Shown here: in pieces, positions 1 through 11,502 of the stretch | Position numbering within the stretch: position 1 is the first letter of the stretch | Layout: the number at the start of each line of letters is the position of its first letter | Assembly: GCA_027922465.2 (NCBI GenBank) | Contig: BQMF02000491.1 | Coordinates: forward strand, 1-64,000 | DNA: 64,000 nucleotides | Reading direction: 5' to 3' | Source of the DNA: Turritopsis dohrnii | Lineage: Eukaryota > Cnidaria > Hydrozoa > Anthoathecata > Oceaniidae | Position numbers and translations under genes: made by a program | The notes under the pieces: model-generated | Seen by the model: only the letters and a program-made list of their open reading frames with translations | Database searches by the model: none | What the model was told of the DNA's origin: nothing

Positions 1-2804
1 CAGTGAAGAAGATCCAGTAGATTTACCTATCTCTAACTTAACCTTAGCTTCTGAAGGCATCTAGGATACAAAAAATAATTTTTTTCGAGAAAAAATCACT
101 TCATGTGGCTAAAATGATGGTTGGCAGACGTGTGTAGCAAAAAATTATAAAAACATATGAAAATAACTATTTAATCACCAAAATGTGGCTATTTTATGGT
201 AAATTAAAATAGAATTTCAGTATAGTAGCCATTTTCTTTAGGCCCATATGACTTTGTTTTTGGAGGAAATGACAATATCAGGTTTTTCTTTTATCACACA
301 AGGATGGACGTTTGACGTTGCTGCGGAATGGTTGTCACTCACAATGATTATTGCAAGTAAAATGAATTTGAAAAGTTAGATTTCTTTGTTCGGTAAAGCA
401 ACATTTTTTATATAGTCGTACGATTTTGGGCTGCTGCATCTTCTGTGAGGGAAATTATTAACATGGCTGGATTCTCCACTTAGTGAGTTATTCAAAAATG
501 TACCTATATTGATATTTTCTCCGTTTAGTGCTTTGAGTTTTGCAAATACATGTTTCTTAAAGTAATTGCGTTACGTTACCGAATTTTTGAAATATTTTTG
601 CAATTCCGCCATAAAATTTAAGGAAGCCCTTCAGTCGTTCTTTGCTTTACTGCTTGAGCTTACCTAAAATCTAGTTTGACATTTGCTTCTTGGGAACAGT
701 TAATAAAAGCACTTTTAAAAGAGGTTGCAATACCGAACTATACAAAGTTACTTTACCGAACAAAAATAAAAGTATGTAAGTCCTGATTCACTATGTAACA
801 CAGTACGTTTTTATGTTCCTTTCCGACTGCATTCAAATGTTCTGTAACAAAAACTTAAAAGAAAAAAATGCAATTGTAATAACGGACAAATTATTAATTT
901 TGTTAAGGAAACAGGATTAAGGGGATGCAATCAAGACAAGACCTAACAAAGATTACAGCCATATATTTACAGGGACAAATCAAAATCGCATACTTTTTAC
1001 TGATTGTATAACAGGATATCTTTGAAATAAATGAAACTACAGAACACATCCTAAGAATTCGTCCATTTTAAAGTACTTTTTATAAAGACAAATTTTATAA
1101 GAAAAATGAAGCTGAAATTGATCGTGTTATTTTGATATTTACGGCTGCGGTTCTGAAGGGAATGATTCTCTCTATGCACTTAACAAAAGCGAAGGGTGTA
1201 ATGCTTCTGATGATGTCACGTAATTGGTCCTCATTTTTTCTCATTTATTAGGAGATTTTGCAATTCCCTATAGTGAACGTTTTGGTTGGTAAAACAACAA
1301 TATGTAGGATATTTAGAATGTTTTTTTTGGCATTATGATTTTGGAATTGAGACTAAAAACATGGTTGGATTTTACATTCAACCTGCCGTTCAAAAGGCAT
1401 AACTTAATAAGAGTTCGGAGTAAAAGAAGCCTGAGTGTGGTAAATATACCTTATAGTATAATATTTAAATGAGCGACAATACTGAATTTCTTAAATCACT
1501 CAATTTTGTCAATAAACTACATAAAATTGTTAGAAGTTTCCTTTCTTTCGATAACAAATCGTTTCTAAGTCATTGGTTGACAAATGGCATTTGGGAAATA
1601 GCTTGTGAGTCCTTTTAGAAATAGTGTTACAATACCGAACTATTCAAGGTTTCATAACTGAACAGAATGTCATATTCTTACAATTTTACTGGCACATTTA
1701 AGGCAAAAATACAAAAATAACTTAGAAATTTAGCGAGAAGAACTTTTTGCGGAAGAAATTTTCGCGAATCGACGAAAATTTAAACGTTTTGCGGAATAGT
1801 TTCTTCCCTTAAGGTATTCTTAGTATTAGTAATTGTATGACTATGATGGCAACTTCGAATAAATAGTCCGATGTTTATTTTGACGCTTCTCAAAATGCCC
1901 GATGTAGTGAACGTATTGAACAATTATTTTCTGATCTGTAATCAGTCATACGATTATATGAGAAATAGCCTCCGCGAAAAACTGGGGAAAATTTTGAGTT
2001 TTATGTGCTATAAATGATTGGTATTTCAAAAATCAATAAGAGACAGGTAGCACGAAACAGTAGCAAGCAAAACAGTTCATGATTATGGTACACAGAGCTA
2101 TAAATATGTTTGGGAAGTTGCTAAATTAATCAGTTCTTTTTACTCAGCTGATTTCCTCTATAAGTGAATGTGATGGTTTATCGATTATTGAAGAATCTGC
2201 TTAAATGTCATAATTGTTCAGACAAGACTGCTAAGACCTCATTTCTAAAAATATCTATCGTAACGCAGTATTGAACTTCATATGATAAGGGCCCGAAGGT
2301 ACTATAATGTGCAAGGGAATCCACTGCAATAATTTAACGATGAAGCATAGTTCTTCTGTTCAAAAAAGCCAGGTACAATATTTTCAGTCGGAACTTGATT
2401 GTAAATGACACTCCAAACTATGAAACGTTACATGAATAACGTTGTAACGTTAAAAAAACAAAGAAATAAAAACAAAAAAATAAAAATAAAAATTGTTAAA
2501 GTAACGTATTAACAAAAGAAAAACGTTATATATCTATACGATTAACGGTTTGTTAGCAAAATCCCCTGGAATGTTAAAATATCGAAAAAACTCGAGAGAA
2601 AAGTCCCCTACCTATCACAAAGAATAAAAAACAGGAGTAGGAGTAAAAAACAACAACAAAAACTACACTGATAGTAACATAAATGCTGGAAATTTTGGAT
2701 TCCCCTCTGCTTTGCTCTCATTTAAGAGAAAAATATAAGACCTTAACATAAAAGGAAAAACATACAACCAATAGGTTAAGTTGCAATGAAAATAATGAAA
2801 ATCA
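1..2804. other. non-coding, no gene recognised
   Basis: No convincing reading frame on either strand. The text is AT-rich with A-runs near 2450-2520. Two stretches look like an old direct duplication: about 230-760 and about 1130-1660 share, in the same order, a GGTAAA-CAACA segment, an ACATGG-TGGATT segment and a segment ending in CAATACCGAACTAT (near 731 and 1630). The same TACCGAAC words recur in the tandem repeat at 12.9 kb. The duplication is judged by eye. Confidence 0.4.
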
Positions 2805-3540
2805 TTACGTGCGATTAAGCCGGTACCGCTGCCTTTCGTATCGCACTTTAGCTACAATTTGGTTATCGGTAAATTGCGCCAATCGTTGACGAGCAGTGAA
2901 ATGGTTGTCCAGAACTTTTTTTACGCCACTGAGTGTGACAGACCCACTACCACGGACTTCTCGCTTGAACAGTTCTTTAATAAACACGCTTTGATCTGGA
3001 TGGAACGAAACTTTATTTGATGCAATGGAAGCCTGTTCAGCTTGGATCACCTGTTCTTCTTTCTTTTCCCCTTCAAATCTTCCTGCTCTTTTCAGCTGAT
3101 GAAGTTTGTTATATATTTTTTTTGATGAAATTCCTTTCAATAGTTGATTTGTGGAAGCAAGATTATAAAAAAAGTGATCAACAATTTTTAAATGAACGTT
3201 ATGAAAGAAACAACCACACCCTTTCAAGCCTCCGTAGAAATTTTGGCATATTAGTTTTTTGTTCATTGATTAATACAATTTGCCACATTTAAAACCAAAT
3301 TAAGCATCAAAACAAAGCAGACTAGATTAAACATACCTGACGTATTAAAGGCATATGCCACGTTTCTAAACAGTATCACCGAAAAGATCAATAAGTGCCT
3401 CCTCTTCTTCCATCAACCAAACATGCCTACGACTTTCAATGGCATCATCCACCACATAATCTTGGTCACTATCTTTTTCGAATTCATCATCCTCCTCATT
3501 CGATGCTGTTTTTTCAATATCTCCCATTCTTCGCTTTTTA
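2805..3540 (-). CDS. acidic segment and basic C-terminal exon of the recombinase gene
   Basis: After a one-base shift near 3550 the minus strand is open from about 3560 to 3380, with an acidic run and VWLMEEEEALIDLF. A candidate donor (G then GTGATA at 3379) and an acceptor (TTGAAAG at 3134) join it in phase to 3133-2805. That exon encodes a SVFIKELF...LSGVKKVL...VRYERQR helical, Myb-like tail ending at TAA 2805. Comparable C-terminal modules follow this type of recombinase in other animals (from memory of the family). The join is inferred. Confidence 0.42.
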
Positions 3541-6500
3541 TCCGGCCTCTCTTCGTTGCATCACTATGAATAAAACTTCATCTACTTTTTCAGAAGTTGC
3601 AGCACATTCTTTCCTCAAACGTGTCAAATGATAAAACCGGGATCCGGTTTGTGGGTTGTGCTTCATCAACTGTCCTAATTCTTCTTTCATGTCTGGCCGC
3701 TCATCATAAAAAAAGGTGAGCAGACTCTTTCGCACAAGTGTTGCACTGATGTTCTTACTTCTATCATCGTTAGGAAGGCACTTCAAAAAGAACGAATTTA
3801 ATTGTGTGCTGACCCCACCAGATTCAAGTTGACAACCAGACCATGTGATGAACATGAATGACGACTTTTTTCCAGGCACAGCGTTCCTTATGATGTTCAC
3901 GTAAACATCACATGCTTCCTTCACCTTTCTTAACACTATTTGACATGGCCCATATCTTCTGCTGTCTTGTGTCAACACAACGTATTGACCAGTCGGACTA
4001 TATTTACCATTTCTGTACTCTAACGTCATATTGGCTACAGCACCAGATCGAGATATGTTGATTATGATCAAGTTGAAAAACAAGCTATCCCGTACATTGG
4101 TAAACGAATCACGAGTAACCGTATAGCCATCGGCTCTATTCTCATATGTACTTTTCATGATCATTTTCATGACTTCCAAGTAAAATGGACTTTTCAAAAC
4201 AGCACAAAACTCTTCTTTAGAGATAAGATTATCCCCATCTTTCATCATAACATCATATTGCCTAAGCTCTTCTTCAGGCCTTAACGCTGAACGCCATTTT
4301 GCCACTTCATCGCGACAAACTCTAAGTTGGTCCACAGTCACCTGGTTAACTGGCAAGGTATTGAGTACGTTAGGGGTAACCATGGATCGAATGAGGAAAT
4401 CAAAGAAATGACCCAATGTCAAAAGGTATGATCTGATAGTTCCTGGTTCATATTTCTTCACTAAAGCATGCTTCTTAATCCACAGACTATCAACAGATTG
4501 AAGATCGCAAAAATTGGTATAATGCTGACACCCTGACGTACAGATAACAGTTGCCATTCTTCTCAACTGACTAGCCTCGTTACTTGCATTTTTAATGTCT
4601 TTTCTACCACCTGAATGACTCATAAGGTATTGCTTGAAAACCTCTAAATATCTGCTAAATTCTGGCTCTTGTACTTCTTCTACTGCACCTTCCGTGTCAT
4701 CAATTCTTGGTATATCCATTTCAGAAGTTATAGATGCTTCAGAATCAGAACTTTCATCCTCTTCATTTGACCTCCCATACTTTTGGCTTTTTATCGGTCT
4801 CTTCATTGGCCATTTTACTTGAATAATCTCTTCCTCGCAAGGAATTTTTGCTGCCAACGTAGAGCGGTATCTTTCTGGATCCTTGTTCAGAAAATGTGGA
4901 CTTCTAGCTAAATGATCATGTATCCTTTTGGTGACAACTGCACATATGGGACAAATGTAAGATCGATAGGACCTGGGTTTCTTGTTCTCAGCCTCATCAG
5001 CAACTCTATCGCTCCTTTCCTTCCGAATGTTAAAGATGCCTGTAATAGAAAATAATGTCACATTAGAAAAAAATGCCAAACCGTGGTTTCAAGTTATGTA
5101 GAAAGTAACCTTGATTTAGAAATTAATAATAATTAAGCCGAAGAATAAAGAATGAAAAAGACATATATTGAAACCACGGTGCAGCATTGATTTCTACTGT
5201 GACATTATTTTCTATTACAGGCATCTTTAACATACGGAAGGAAAAGAGCGATAGAGTTGCTGATGAGGCTGAGAACAAGAAACCCAGGTCCTAACGATCT
5301 TATCGAGCTTACGAAACTACGACGGCAACGTGGACGACGACGTGAGGCAAACAAAAGATTCACTTTACTCCGTAGATTTGCTTTAGAATGGAAGCCATTT
5401 CACACTATACTATTGGGAAATGTTTTTAATTTTACTAATATCATTATTAGATTTGCACGTTCTACACACAACGTGAAAAGTAATATTTTGAAGTCGTACC
5501 GAAAACGAAGACGTGAGAATAGCAGTACTTCCGATAAATTTTCCTCGGTTCCTTCATGGTTCTGCCTCTCAAAGTTCAGAAAACAAACTTCAAAGACATT
5601 ATAAATAAACTTCTTAACACAAGTGTATAGTTTCTGCTCGTTTGTGATTCATAGAAGATGAATATCTTTTACGTCGTCGTCCACGTTGCCGTCGTACTTT
5701 CGTAAGTTCCCTATTATTTTCTATTACATGCCTCGAGCTTTCTTGGCTCTGATAGGACTCCATTTATGGACGACACGAAGGTGCTGTGGAAGATCAATGA
5801 CTTCCTTTTTACATCCCTGTTCAATACAAGCTATTCGATTACGGCAAAATCTTTTAGCAATCTTTTCCGTTGTATGTTTTTTAACGTCACAGATTTTTCT
5901 TCAGAAACGGTTTGTTTCGCCAAATTTTCTTTCCATGCTGCAAATACCTGGGAGTAAAAAAGATCATATAATTTCACCATCTATCAAGCTAGTACCTTAG
6001 TATAGTAAAACTATCTATTTATCTTATGATAGTAAAACAATTTCGGAATAAACATTTGAAACTACAGCTTTCGGAGTTGGACTAAAGACATTATCAATAC
6101 CCACTATTTCAAAACCAGTATATTCTTTGTTGTGACTTTTATCCAATTAAGAAATACAAACGTTCCACGAAAAAACTTACGTATTCCGAGAAACTTCACA
6201 AGAAATCTGTGGTAAATCCTATGATAACGAAAAAGAAGAAAATTATTGATAATAATTTGCTTCGTATTAAAGGTATACCAAACGACAAAATTTCATAGTC
6301 TCCACAAAATTAAAAACTACGGCGAAGTATGTGCAACCATATAAGATAGAAATCGTGCATCATCGTTATACTGTGAAATATCTAAAAAGTAACAACAATA
6401 ATAATGACAACAATATCAAAACACAAATATACAAAAAAGAATAGACCCTTAGTCTCTCTTTGTATATGCCCATAACTTAATAAAACTTTTCTATTTCATA

Positions 6501-9500
6501 CCTATAAAAATATGGGCTATCGAATGATCTTGGTATGGGATAAAGAAGCATCGCTGTATTGTCACTGCTGCTAAGTCTTTTCTTATTGTTCTCCTATTCT
6601 GAAAAAGTCAATATATTTTGTGGCTCTTAGCAAAATATTTCTGTCGAAATATTTTTCTGTCGAAATATATTTCTGTCGAACTATTTTGGGCCCTACCACC
6701 ACGTCAAGGTGGCCACAATTCGGTAGAGTTCAATTAATTATTTAGTTGAATAGCTTACCTTAGTTAGTTTCCTGTGTTTTTCTTGAAACTGACTGCTTTT
6801 TTTTTCAATCCAGATGACATTTAGTTCGGTAAATTAGAGCACTGTGAGACTGAAGGTATAACTTTAGGGATACGAAGTTTAAATACAACAAAATATGCAG
6901 CGCATGCTTTTATAAATGGTTTGGTATACCTTCAACTATCAGTAAGATAAAAGCAACCATTATACCTCTACTTGTTGTTCCTTAACCTCTACTTCTGTTT
7001 CTTCAGTATCAATGTCATCCAATAATTGGTTACTGCTCTTAAGGATAATATGTTATGTTATATTCACAAAACATAGCATGCTAAAAATATCAGCCAATAA
7101 TTTGTATCGTGCATTAACATACCGAGTTATCTTCCTTTCGACAAACATGGTCGTCGTAGCAATCCACGCAGAAAATTTTACCAATTTTATTGTCAGCACA
7201 ATCGAAATATTCGCACAGCTTAATGAGATGACAATTCGTCTGGCAAATACCGCAAATAAACTGAAAAATGCAAAACATGTGTTACTTTATGGGCAGAAAA
7301 TTGCCGGTAGATATTCACAGAATTTATTTCATATATAAATGACAGATCTTTCAGCTGCCAACTACAAAAATTTCTTTCGCGAGAATCTCTACTCATGCAA
7401 CATTCTGTTCTTAAGGTAGGTAAGATATTTACAAAAATCTGAAGCTGCGTGTACAGAAAAGAGTTACCTCAATCATTTCCATGGTTTCATTCTGGTGTTC
7501 GCCATCATTTTCCATTTTATCATTTGGCTGGCTAGGCTCTTTTGCAGTCTGTTTCTGCTTGCTTTCAACACCATTGAAAGTTTCTGCATCATTGGCTGGA
7601 CGAGTATCATTTAATTCAAAATCTATTAACTAAAATGAAACACAAAACATCCAGTTTTAGTATTAAGAATAACTGTTTTATTTGTAAACATAAAGTACAT
7701 TATTTTTGAGTTGAAACATTAAGAACGTATTATAACAAGAAGTATACTATTGGTATAATATACTGTCAATACCTGGGCTTGAATAGCTGAATTTTGACTA
7801 TCAGTTCCGGATTCTTCAGAACTTGCTTTTTTTAACTGCTCAGCTGTAAAAGAAAACTCTGAAATTCTATTCATCAATAATAATGACTGGACACTATTTC
7901 ATTACTAAATTAAGAGTTGATCACTTACTCGTTTTGTTAGTAAACGGCCTTTTGTATTGGGACTGAAATATACATGCATTTCATTTTATTAACAAAAAAA
8001 TCTGAGATAACAGAAAACAAGTAACAGTCTTACCAGCTTCCTCCAACTCAGTCCAGATGTATCACCATAGTTATACCTAGAAAACAAATTCATTTAGGAA
8101 TGGTTTATGCATATTTTAAAAACAAGATATTAACACTTTATATATTTAGAAAACTTTACATACCTTAATTCCGCACCCTTCGGAATAGCTTTCGTGGCAT
8201 AAAGGCAAAGATTTTCAATCATATGTCTTTATTTTCATTTGACAATTAGCAAACTGTTTACTACTGTCATTCACATACTTCCCCAAGCGTGTCTCTAAAG
8301 TACCATCCAAACTAAATAAAATTAAAATTTGATTAGCAGAGCAAAAATTATTATGAAATTATATACCTTCATAATAATATAATTTATCGATGTACTATAT
8401 AGTACATTGATAAACAAAATCATGTTTAGTTAGAATTTCTTTCTTATTTTATAGTTTAGTGTGCTTTACTCACCACAAAGACTCTCCGTTGAATTCAAAG
8501 AAATAAAGAAAGCAGCCTGCCCCTTCATCTTTGTACATCCTCTCTTTCTCTATTCCATCATTCTCTGATAGAACCACTCCAGGATATTCAAGAAGAAATT
8601 CACTTTCTTCTATATTTCTTGCAGCAAACACACCAAAACCTCCACAAGAAAAGTGTTCATATATTTACCAGAATGATAACGGAGTTCAGCAGTTGATTAA
8701 AAAATCAATGAAACCTTACCAATAAAATCATCAATGTACTCTTTATAAAAATGATCAGAATCCATACCACTCATGCATTGTTGTTTGGCAGTGTCAATTT
8801 TCACATCCTTCTGATAATGTAACAAGCAATATATTTTGTTGATACAATTAAAAACACAATGCTAATAAATGAAATGTTTCTATTTTTAAAAAAACAAAAT
8901 CACTTACTTTCCTTGTTGAATATCGACTACCACTCATAAACTAAAAATAAATAAAAATACAATTACCATTAATGAAAATACTAGGTTAAGTCAAATACAA
9001 CACAATCACTGTTAAAATTACTTTTATTTCTTGCTTTCCCAACAATTCTTTACCTGAAACATTATGATTTACTTCAGTATTTACAAAACTTAAAGCGAAT
9101 TTAATGTCAGTAAAATTAAACATAATTACTCAAACCTTCATTATCTTTCTTCATTGACATAACCTTTTCCATGAATGTTTTGCCTATCAAGACACATTAA
9201 GGAATGATCATATTATGTCTTTTATTTCAGACATAAGGTTCAACTTTTTCCTTTTTTATTATGGAATGCTTTACAAAAGAAGCCCCAAGGCAAATGAAGG
9301 GTACATACGTCTTTCATCACTAACCACAGTTAACTCTCGCACTAATTTCTTGAATGAACAGTGTTTTACTACATAAGGAATTCATAAGAAATTCAATGAA
9401 AATAACAAAAATCTATAATAAATATACAAAGAATAGAAGAATAAACTAAAAAATAGAAGTATATTAATACCTTCACTAACTGTTTCAGTATCACAATTTT

Positions 9501-11424
9501 TTTCGCTGAAAGATATTTAAAGTTTCATTGGAGGTACAAGTTTCAACAAATTCAACACATAATAGCAGGAGACTTACATGTTTTCGATGTATGTTGATAA
9601 ATAGAATTCTGCCTGAAAAATTATTTAACATCATACATACTAATAACAATAACACTCTTTTCATTTCAAAGACAAAGTGGAAGCTGTAGTACAAAAGGAG
9701 GAAGAGGGTGAACCTTAGTGATATCAAATTTTATTAGACCTGTGTACTTATGAAAGCCTAAAACTAAATTTCTGTATGCATATTCTAAGATTTTTATGCT
9801 AAAAAAAACACAAACCTGCAAATTCCTAAAGCCATAGCAAATAAGGAAATGAGTGCCTCTGCAACCAAGACTCTCTCAATGTACTGCTTTTTCTGTTGGA
9901 AAATTTATCATGTTATAAACATCAAATATCAATATTTATATCAGAATATTTAGCTATCAGAAAACTAAATAATACCAGAGTTTTTGTCACAGGATTGTCC
10001 TTAAGTTCTTTTTCCAACATAAAATACTGATATTCCGGCACAAGGCTGAATAGTTCTACATCATTTAATTCTCCTACAGTTAGAACAAAAATTTATTCCT
10101 TTAGCCAATTGAAAGAGAAAAAGCTTAGCAAAATTTTTGGGAACACTCATCAATCCTTTACTTCTTTCCTGTACACTCCTATGAAACTGCTTATGACGCC
10201 AGCTAAAGTACTAAAAATATGAAAAAAGTGTAACAAAAATTCTCAATATCAATCTTCAAAATAGAACATTACTCAACAAATAAAATGTCTCACATTTTTG
10301 GACACTATTGTCTTGATTGAAGCAGAATCAGCCACAGTTTTAATAAGATCATCTGTGATTTTAGAAATACCTAAATGCATGTTTTCAGATATGACTTAAA
10401 ATAAGTGGTCTACAAAATATCAACAGCAAGTAGATAGTCATTGTTTATCTTAATTCCAGTTTAATCAAAAGTCAAGTTTCTCAAGAGAAGATATTTCCAA
10501 GAACAATTAATTTCCCAAATTGAAATGGCAATTTTTAAGAAATTGGGAAACATCAAACTTCCAACCAGTTAATATGAAAATGTTTTCTCTTGATATAATA
10601 ATGGTTTGTTCCGTAAAGTCAACAACCTGTAACCAAGGCTTGTCACTGTCGTTATACAAATTATTCAGCTAAAAAACAAAACAAAGAAATTTGATAAAGT
10701 GTATAGTAAATTTGAAAAATGTAATAAAAATAACGTAGCCATATTAATTCATTAATAATAAAAACATATTTATTTAAACAAGTAGAAAAAGCTTATTGAA
10801 CTAAAGGTTCATCATCAATAAAGAGGTTAAAAAAGAAAATTCATTTTCACCTTCTATGATAAGTTCCTCTCTTATGTCATCTTTTGAATGCTTGACTATG
10901 AGAGAAGGAGAGAACTACTACTTTACCAAGAACAAAACAATAACCAAAATAATTGCATTGTATGAAAATAATACTGGTATGGAGACCATAATGGAAAGGG
11001 GAGAAGATGATGAGGTAGTGGTAGCTGTAGGTACAAGCAATAAGTAGGACAAAAAGGTACACAGAACTAGGTACATACAACTATAACATAGAATCACTAT
11101 CTATAAAATACATTGTAACATTTAATCTTTTCAAAAATGTTACCAATATTTCAACTCTCAGTACAGAAAAAATGCTTACTTTTAGCCATAAGTTTATATA
11201 TATATAAATATATATATACAAATTTAATGAATTTGAAACAACACAACTAGCATTATAAATTTCAAAGTCTTACCAGCAAAGCCATCCACACAAACTTTAC
11301 AGACAATCAAACCATCACTATTTAATCCTGCATGACATTCCTGACAAATTATACTTTTACACCAAGCACATGATGAAACTGCTACTTCATCACAGCAAGA
11401 ATCTTTACAAACCATACAATCCAT
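2805..11424 (-). CDS. multi-exon Cys-rich / SET / tyrosine-recombinase gene (about 26 exons, three lesions)
   Basis: Inferred exons, each with AG before and GT after (one GC donor) and phases that agree: 11424-11274, 10895-10851, 10370-10294, 10210-10162, 10073-9976, 9892-9816, 9612-9578, 9505-9471, 9348-9309, 9183-9136, 9053-9022, 8940-8908, 8810-8720, 8639-8474, 8311-8164, 8076-8034, 7962-7929, 7843-7773, 7629-7468, 7260-7123, 7037-6966, 6593-6502, 6218-6181, 5947-5732, 5039-3380, 3133-2805. Predicted length is near 1,250 residues. Lesions: one extra base in the SET exon near 8215, an in-frame TGA at 5903-5901, and a one-base shift near 3550. A SET domain fused to a Crypton-like tyrosine recombinase suggests a transposon-borne or transposon-derived gene. 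Whether it is recently dead or carries sequencing errors cannot be told here. The weakest joins are the 9348 acceptor, the GC donor at 5731 and the last intron. Confidence 0.62.
3538..5039 (-). CDS. Crypton-like tyrosine recombinase domain exon
   Basis: The reading frame is open from 5079 to 3538, but the true exon should start at 5039, after the acceptor TTCTATTACAG; the first 13 residues from the ATG at 5079 are intronic. Counting from that ATG: a CPIC...H...H finger (43-62), an acidic spacer (105-140), a SAM-like helical core domain (140-310), then the catalytic part with the first Arg at 344 (SRSGAVAN), Arg 450 (TLVRKS), His 474 (MKHN) and Tyr 483 (RFYHL). The His before the second Arg (HxxR) is replaced. 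Known role: DNA cleavage and joining through a 3'-phosphotyrosine. A one-base shift near 3550 separates this frame from a downstream acidic segment. Confidence 0.72.
4955..5305. repeat. inverted partial copy of the recombinase exon start
   Basis: The plus strand at 5199-5300 repeats, with few differences, the minus-strand intron/exon junction at 5060-4960: TATTTTCTATTACAG then GCATCTTTAACAT and on through the GAGGCTGAGAACAAG part. The unique loop is about 5100-5165, and GAAACCACGG/CCGTGGTTTC mark the inner arms. A third copy of the ATTATTTTCTATTACA stretch lies at 5710-5726. It is a head-to-head duplication of the exon start. Its splice acceptor is intact but it leads nowhere. Confidence 0.75.
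5308..5706. mobile_element. 399-bp TIR element (MITE-like) inside the intron
   Basis: The 36-bp ends are inverted repeats with one mismatch: 5308-5343 begins CTTACGAAACTACGACGG and 5671-5706 ends CCGTCGTACTTTCGTAAG. No target-site duplication is obvious. It lies in the intron between exons 5947-5732 and 5039-3380, next to the inverted exon copy, so the two rearrangements may be linked. Confidence 0.6.
5732..6593 (-). CDS. exons with C2H2-like finger before the recombinase domain
   Basis: Exons 6593-6502, 6218-6181 and 5947-5732. The last encodes CIEQGC followed about 12 residues later by HLRVVH, a C-x4-C-H-x4-H finger typical of transposon-encoded proteins, then a Lys/Arg tail. The frame from 6218-6181 runs into it in phase but meets one TGA at 5903-5901 (possibly CGA decay). 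The best donor that keeps phase is GC rather than GT (CGAG then GCATGT at 5731), so this would be a GC-AG intron. Confidence 0.5.
7123..7260 (-). CDS. Cys/His-rich exon downstream of SET domain
   Basis: This 138-bp phase 0-0 exon encodes 46 residues with CGICQ, a C-H pair, CADN and CVDCYDDHVC. It looks like a second zinc-binding module of RING or treble-clef type. Flanking splice sites are strong (TTTTTCAG before, GTATGT after). Preceding exons (7843-7468) are acidic and low-complexity, and the following exon (7037-6966) is Glu-rich, suggesting flexible spacers. Confidence 0.6.
8034..8940 (-). CDS. SET-domain (lysine methyltransferase-like) exons
   Basis: Five exons (8940-8908, 8810-8720, 8639-8474, 8311-8164, 8076-8034) encode a SET domain in canonical order: a GFGVFAARNI start, LLEYPGVV, a central FYFEF-like strand, LGKYVND followed by NCQMK (the N-H-S region, here N-D-S), and KGAELRYNYGD at the C-terminal knot. 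The pattern is closest to the KMT5A/Set8-like group. Known role of the family: mono-methylation of lysine using S-adenosylmethionine. The 8311-8164 exon is one base too long: a T-containing stretch near 8215 shifts from the KTYD frame to the NLCLYAT frame, which would truncate the domain unless it is a sequencing error. Confidence 0.75.
9022..10895 (-). CDS. linker exons between N-terminal finger and SET domain
   Basis: Ten short exons (32-98 bp) with introns of about 80 to 480 bp. Most have good GTAAG/GTATG-type donors and YAG acceptors. The translated linker is mixed, partly helical and rich in Lys and Glu, with no domain I recognise. At the exon near 9348 a nearer consensus acceptor exists (tgtag at 9371), but it puts a TAA in frame with the upstream exons. 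The CATTCAAG acceptor keeps the frame open. This is the least certain part of the exon chain. Confidence 0.5.
11274..11424 (-). CDS. first coding exon: N-terminal Cys-rich (treble-clef-like) domain
   Basis: The ATG at 11424 opens a 50-residue segment with paired cysteines: CMVC, CC, CAWC, CQEC and CKVC. This spacing suggests a zinc-binding RING/PHD-like or B-box-like fold. It ends in a GTAAG donor in phase 1 and joins the small exon 10895-10851. The start is chosen because no acceptor or upstream in-frame extension is visible, and a Harbinger relic begins about 80 bp upstream. The exact family is not recognised. Confidence 0.6.
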
Positions 11425-11502
11425 GATGCTACAGTAATTAAACTATTTCAACAAACGAAAAAAAATCATCAAATGCATTATAAATATCTCAATATGATAT
11501 GA
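11425..11502. other. presumed 5' region of the SET/recombinase gene
   Basis: Only 78 bp separate the first ATG (minus, 11424) from the Harbinger relic. I see no TATA box I would trust. A 5' UTR intron or promoter could lie inside or beyond the relic. Confidence 0.3.

Noticed and set aside
5257..5604. Plus-strand basic frame of 115 residues
   Set aside because: Its first part is the inverted copy of the recombinase exon and the next is the TIR of the 399-bp element; a chance fusion.
10600..10670. Extra exon (LNNLYNDSDKPWLQ) in the SET gene
   Set aside because: Including it brings a stop into the phase set by the flanking exons; skipping it keeps the frame open.
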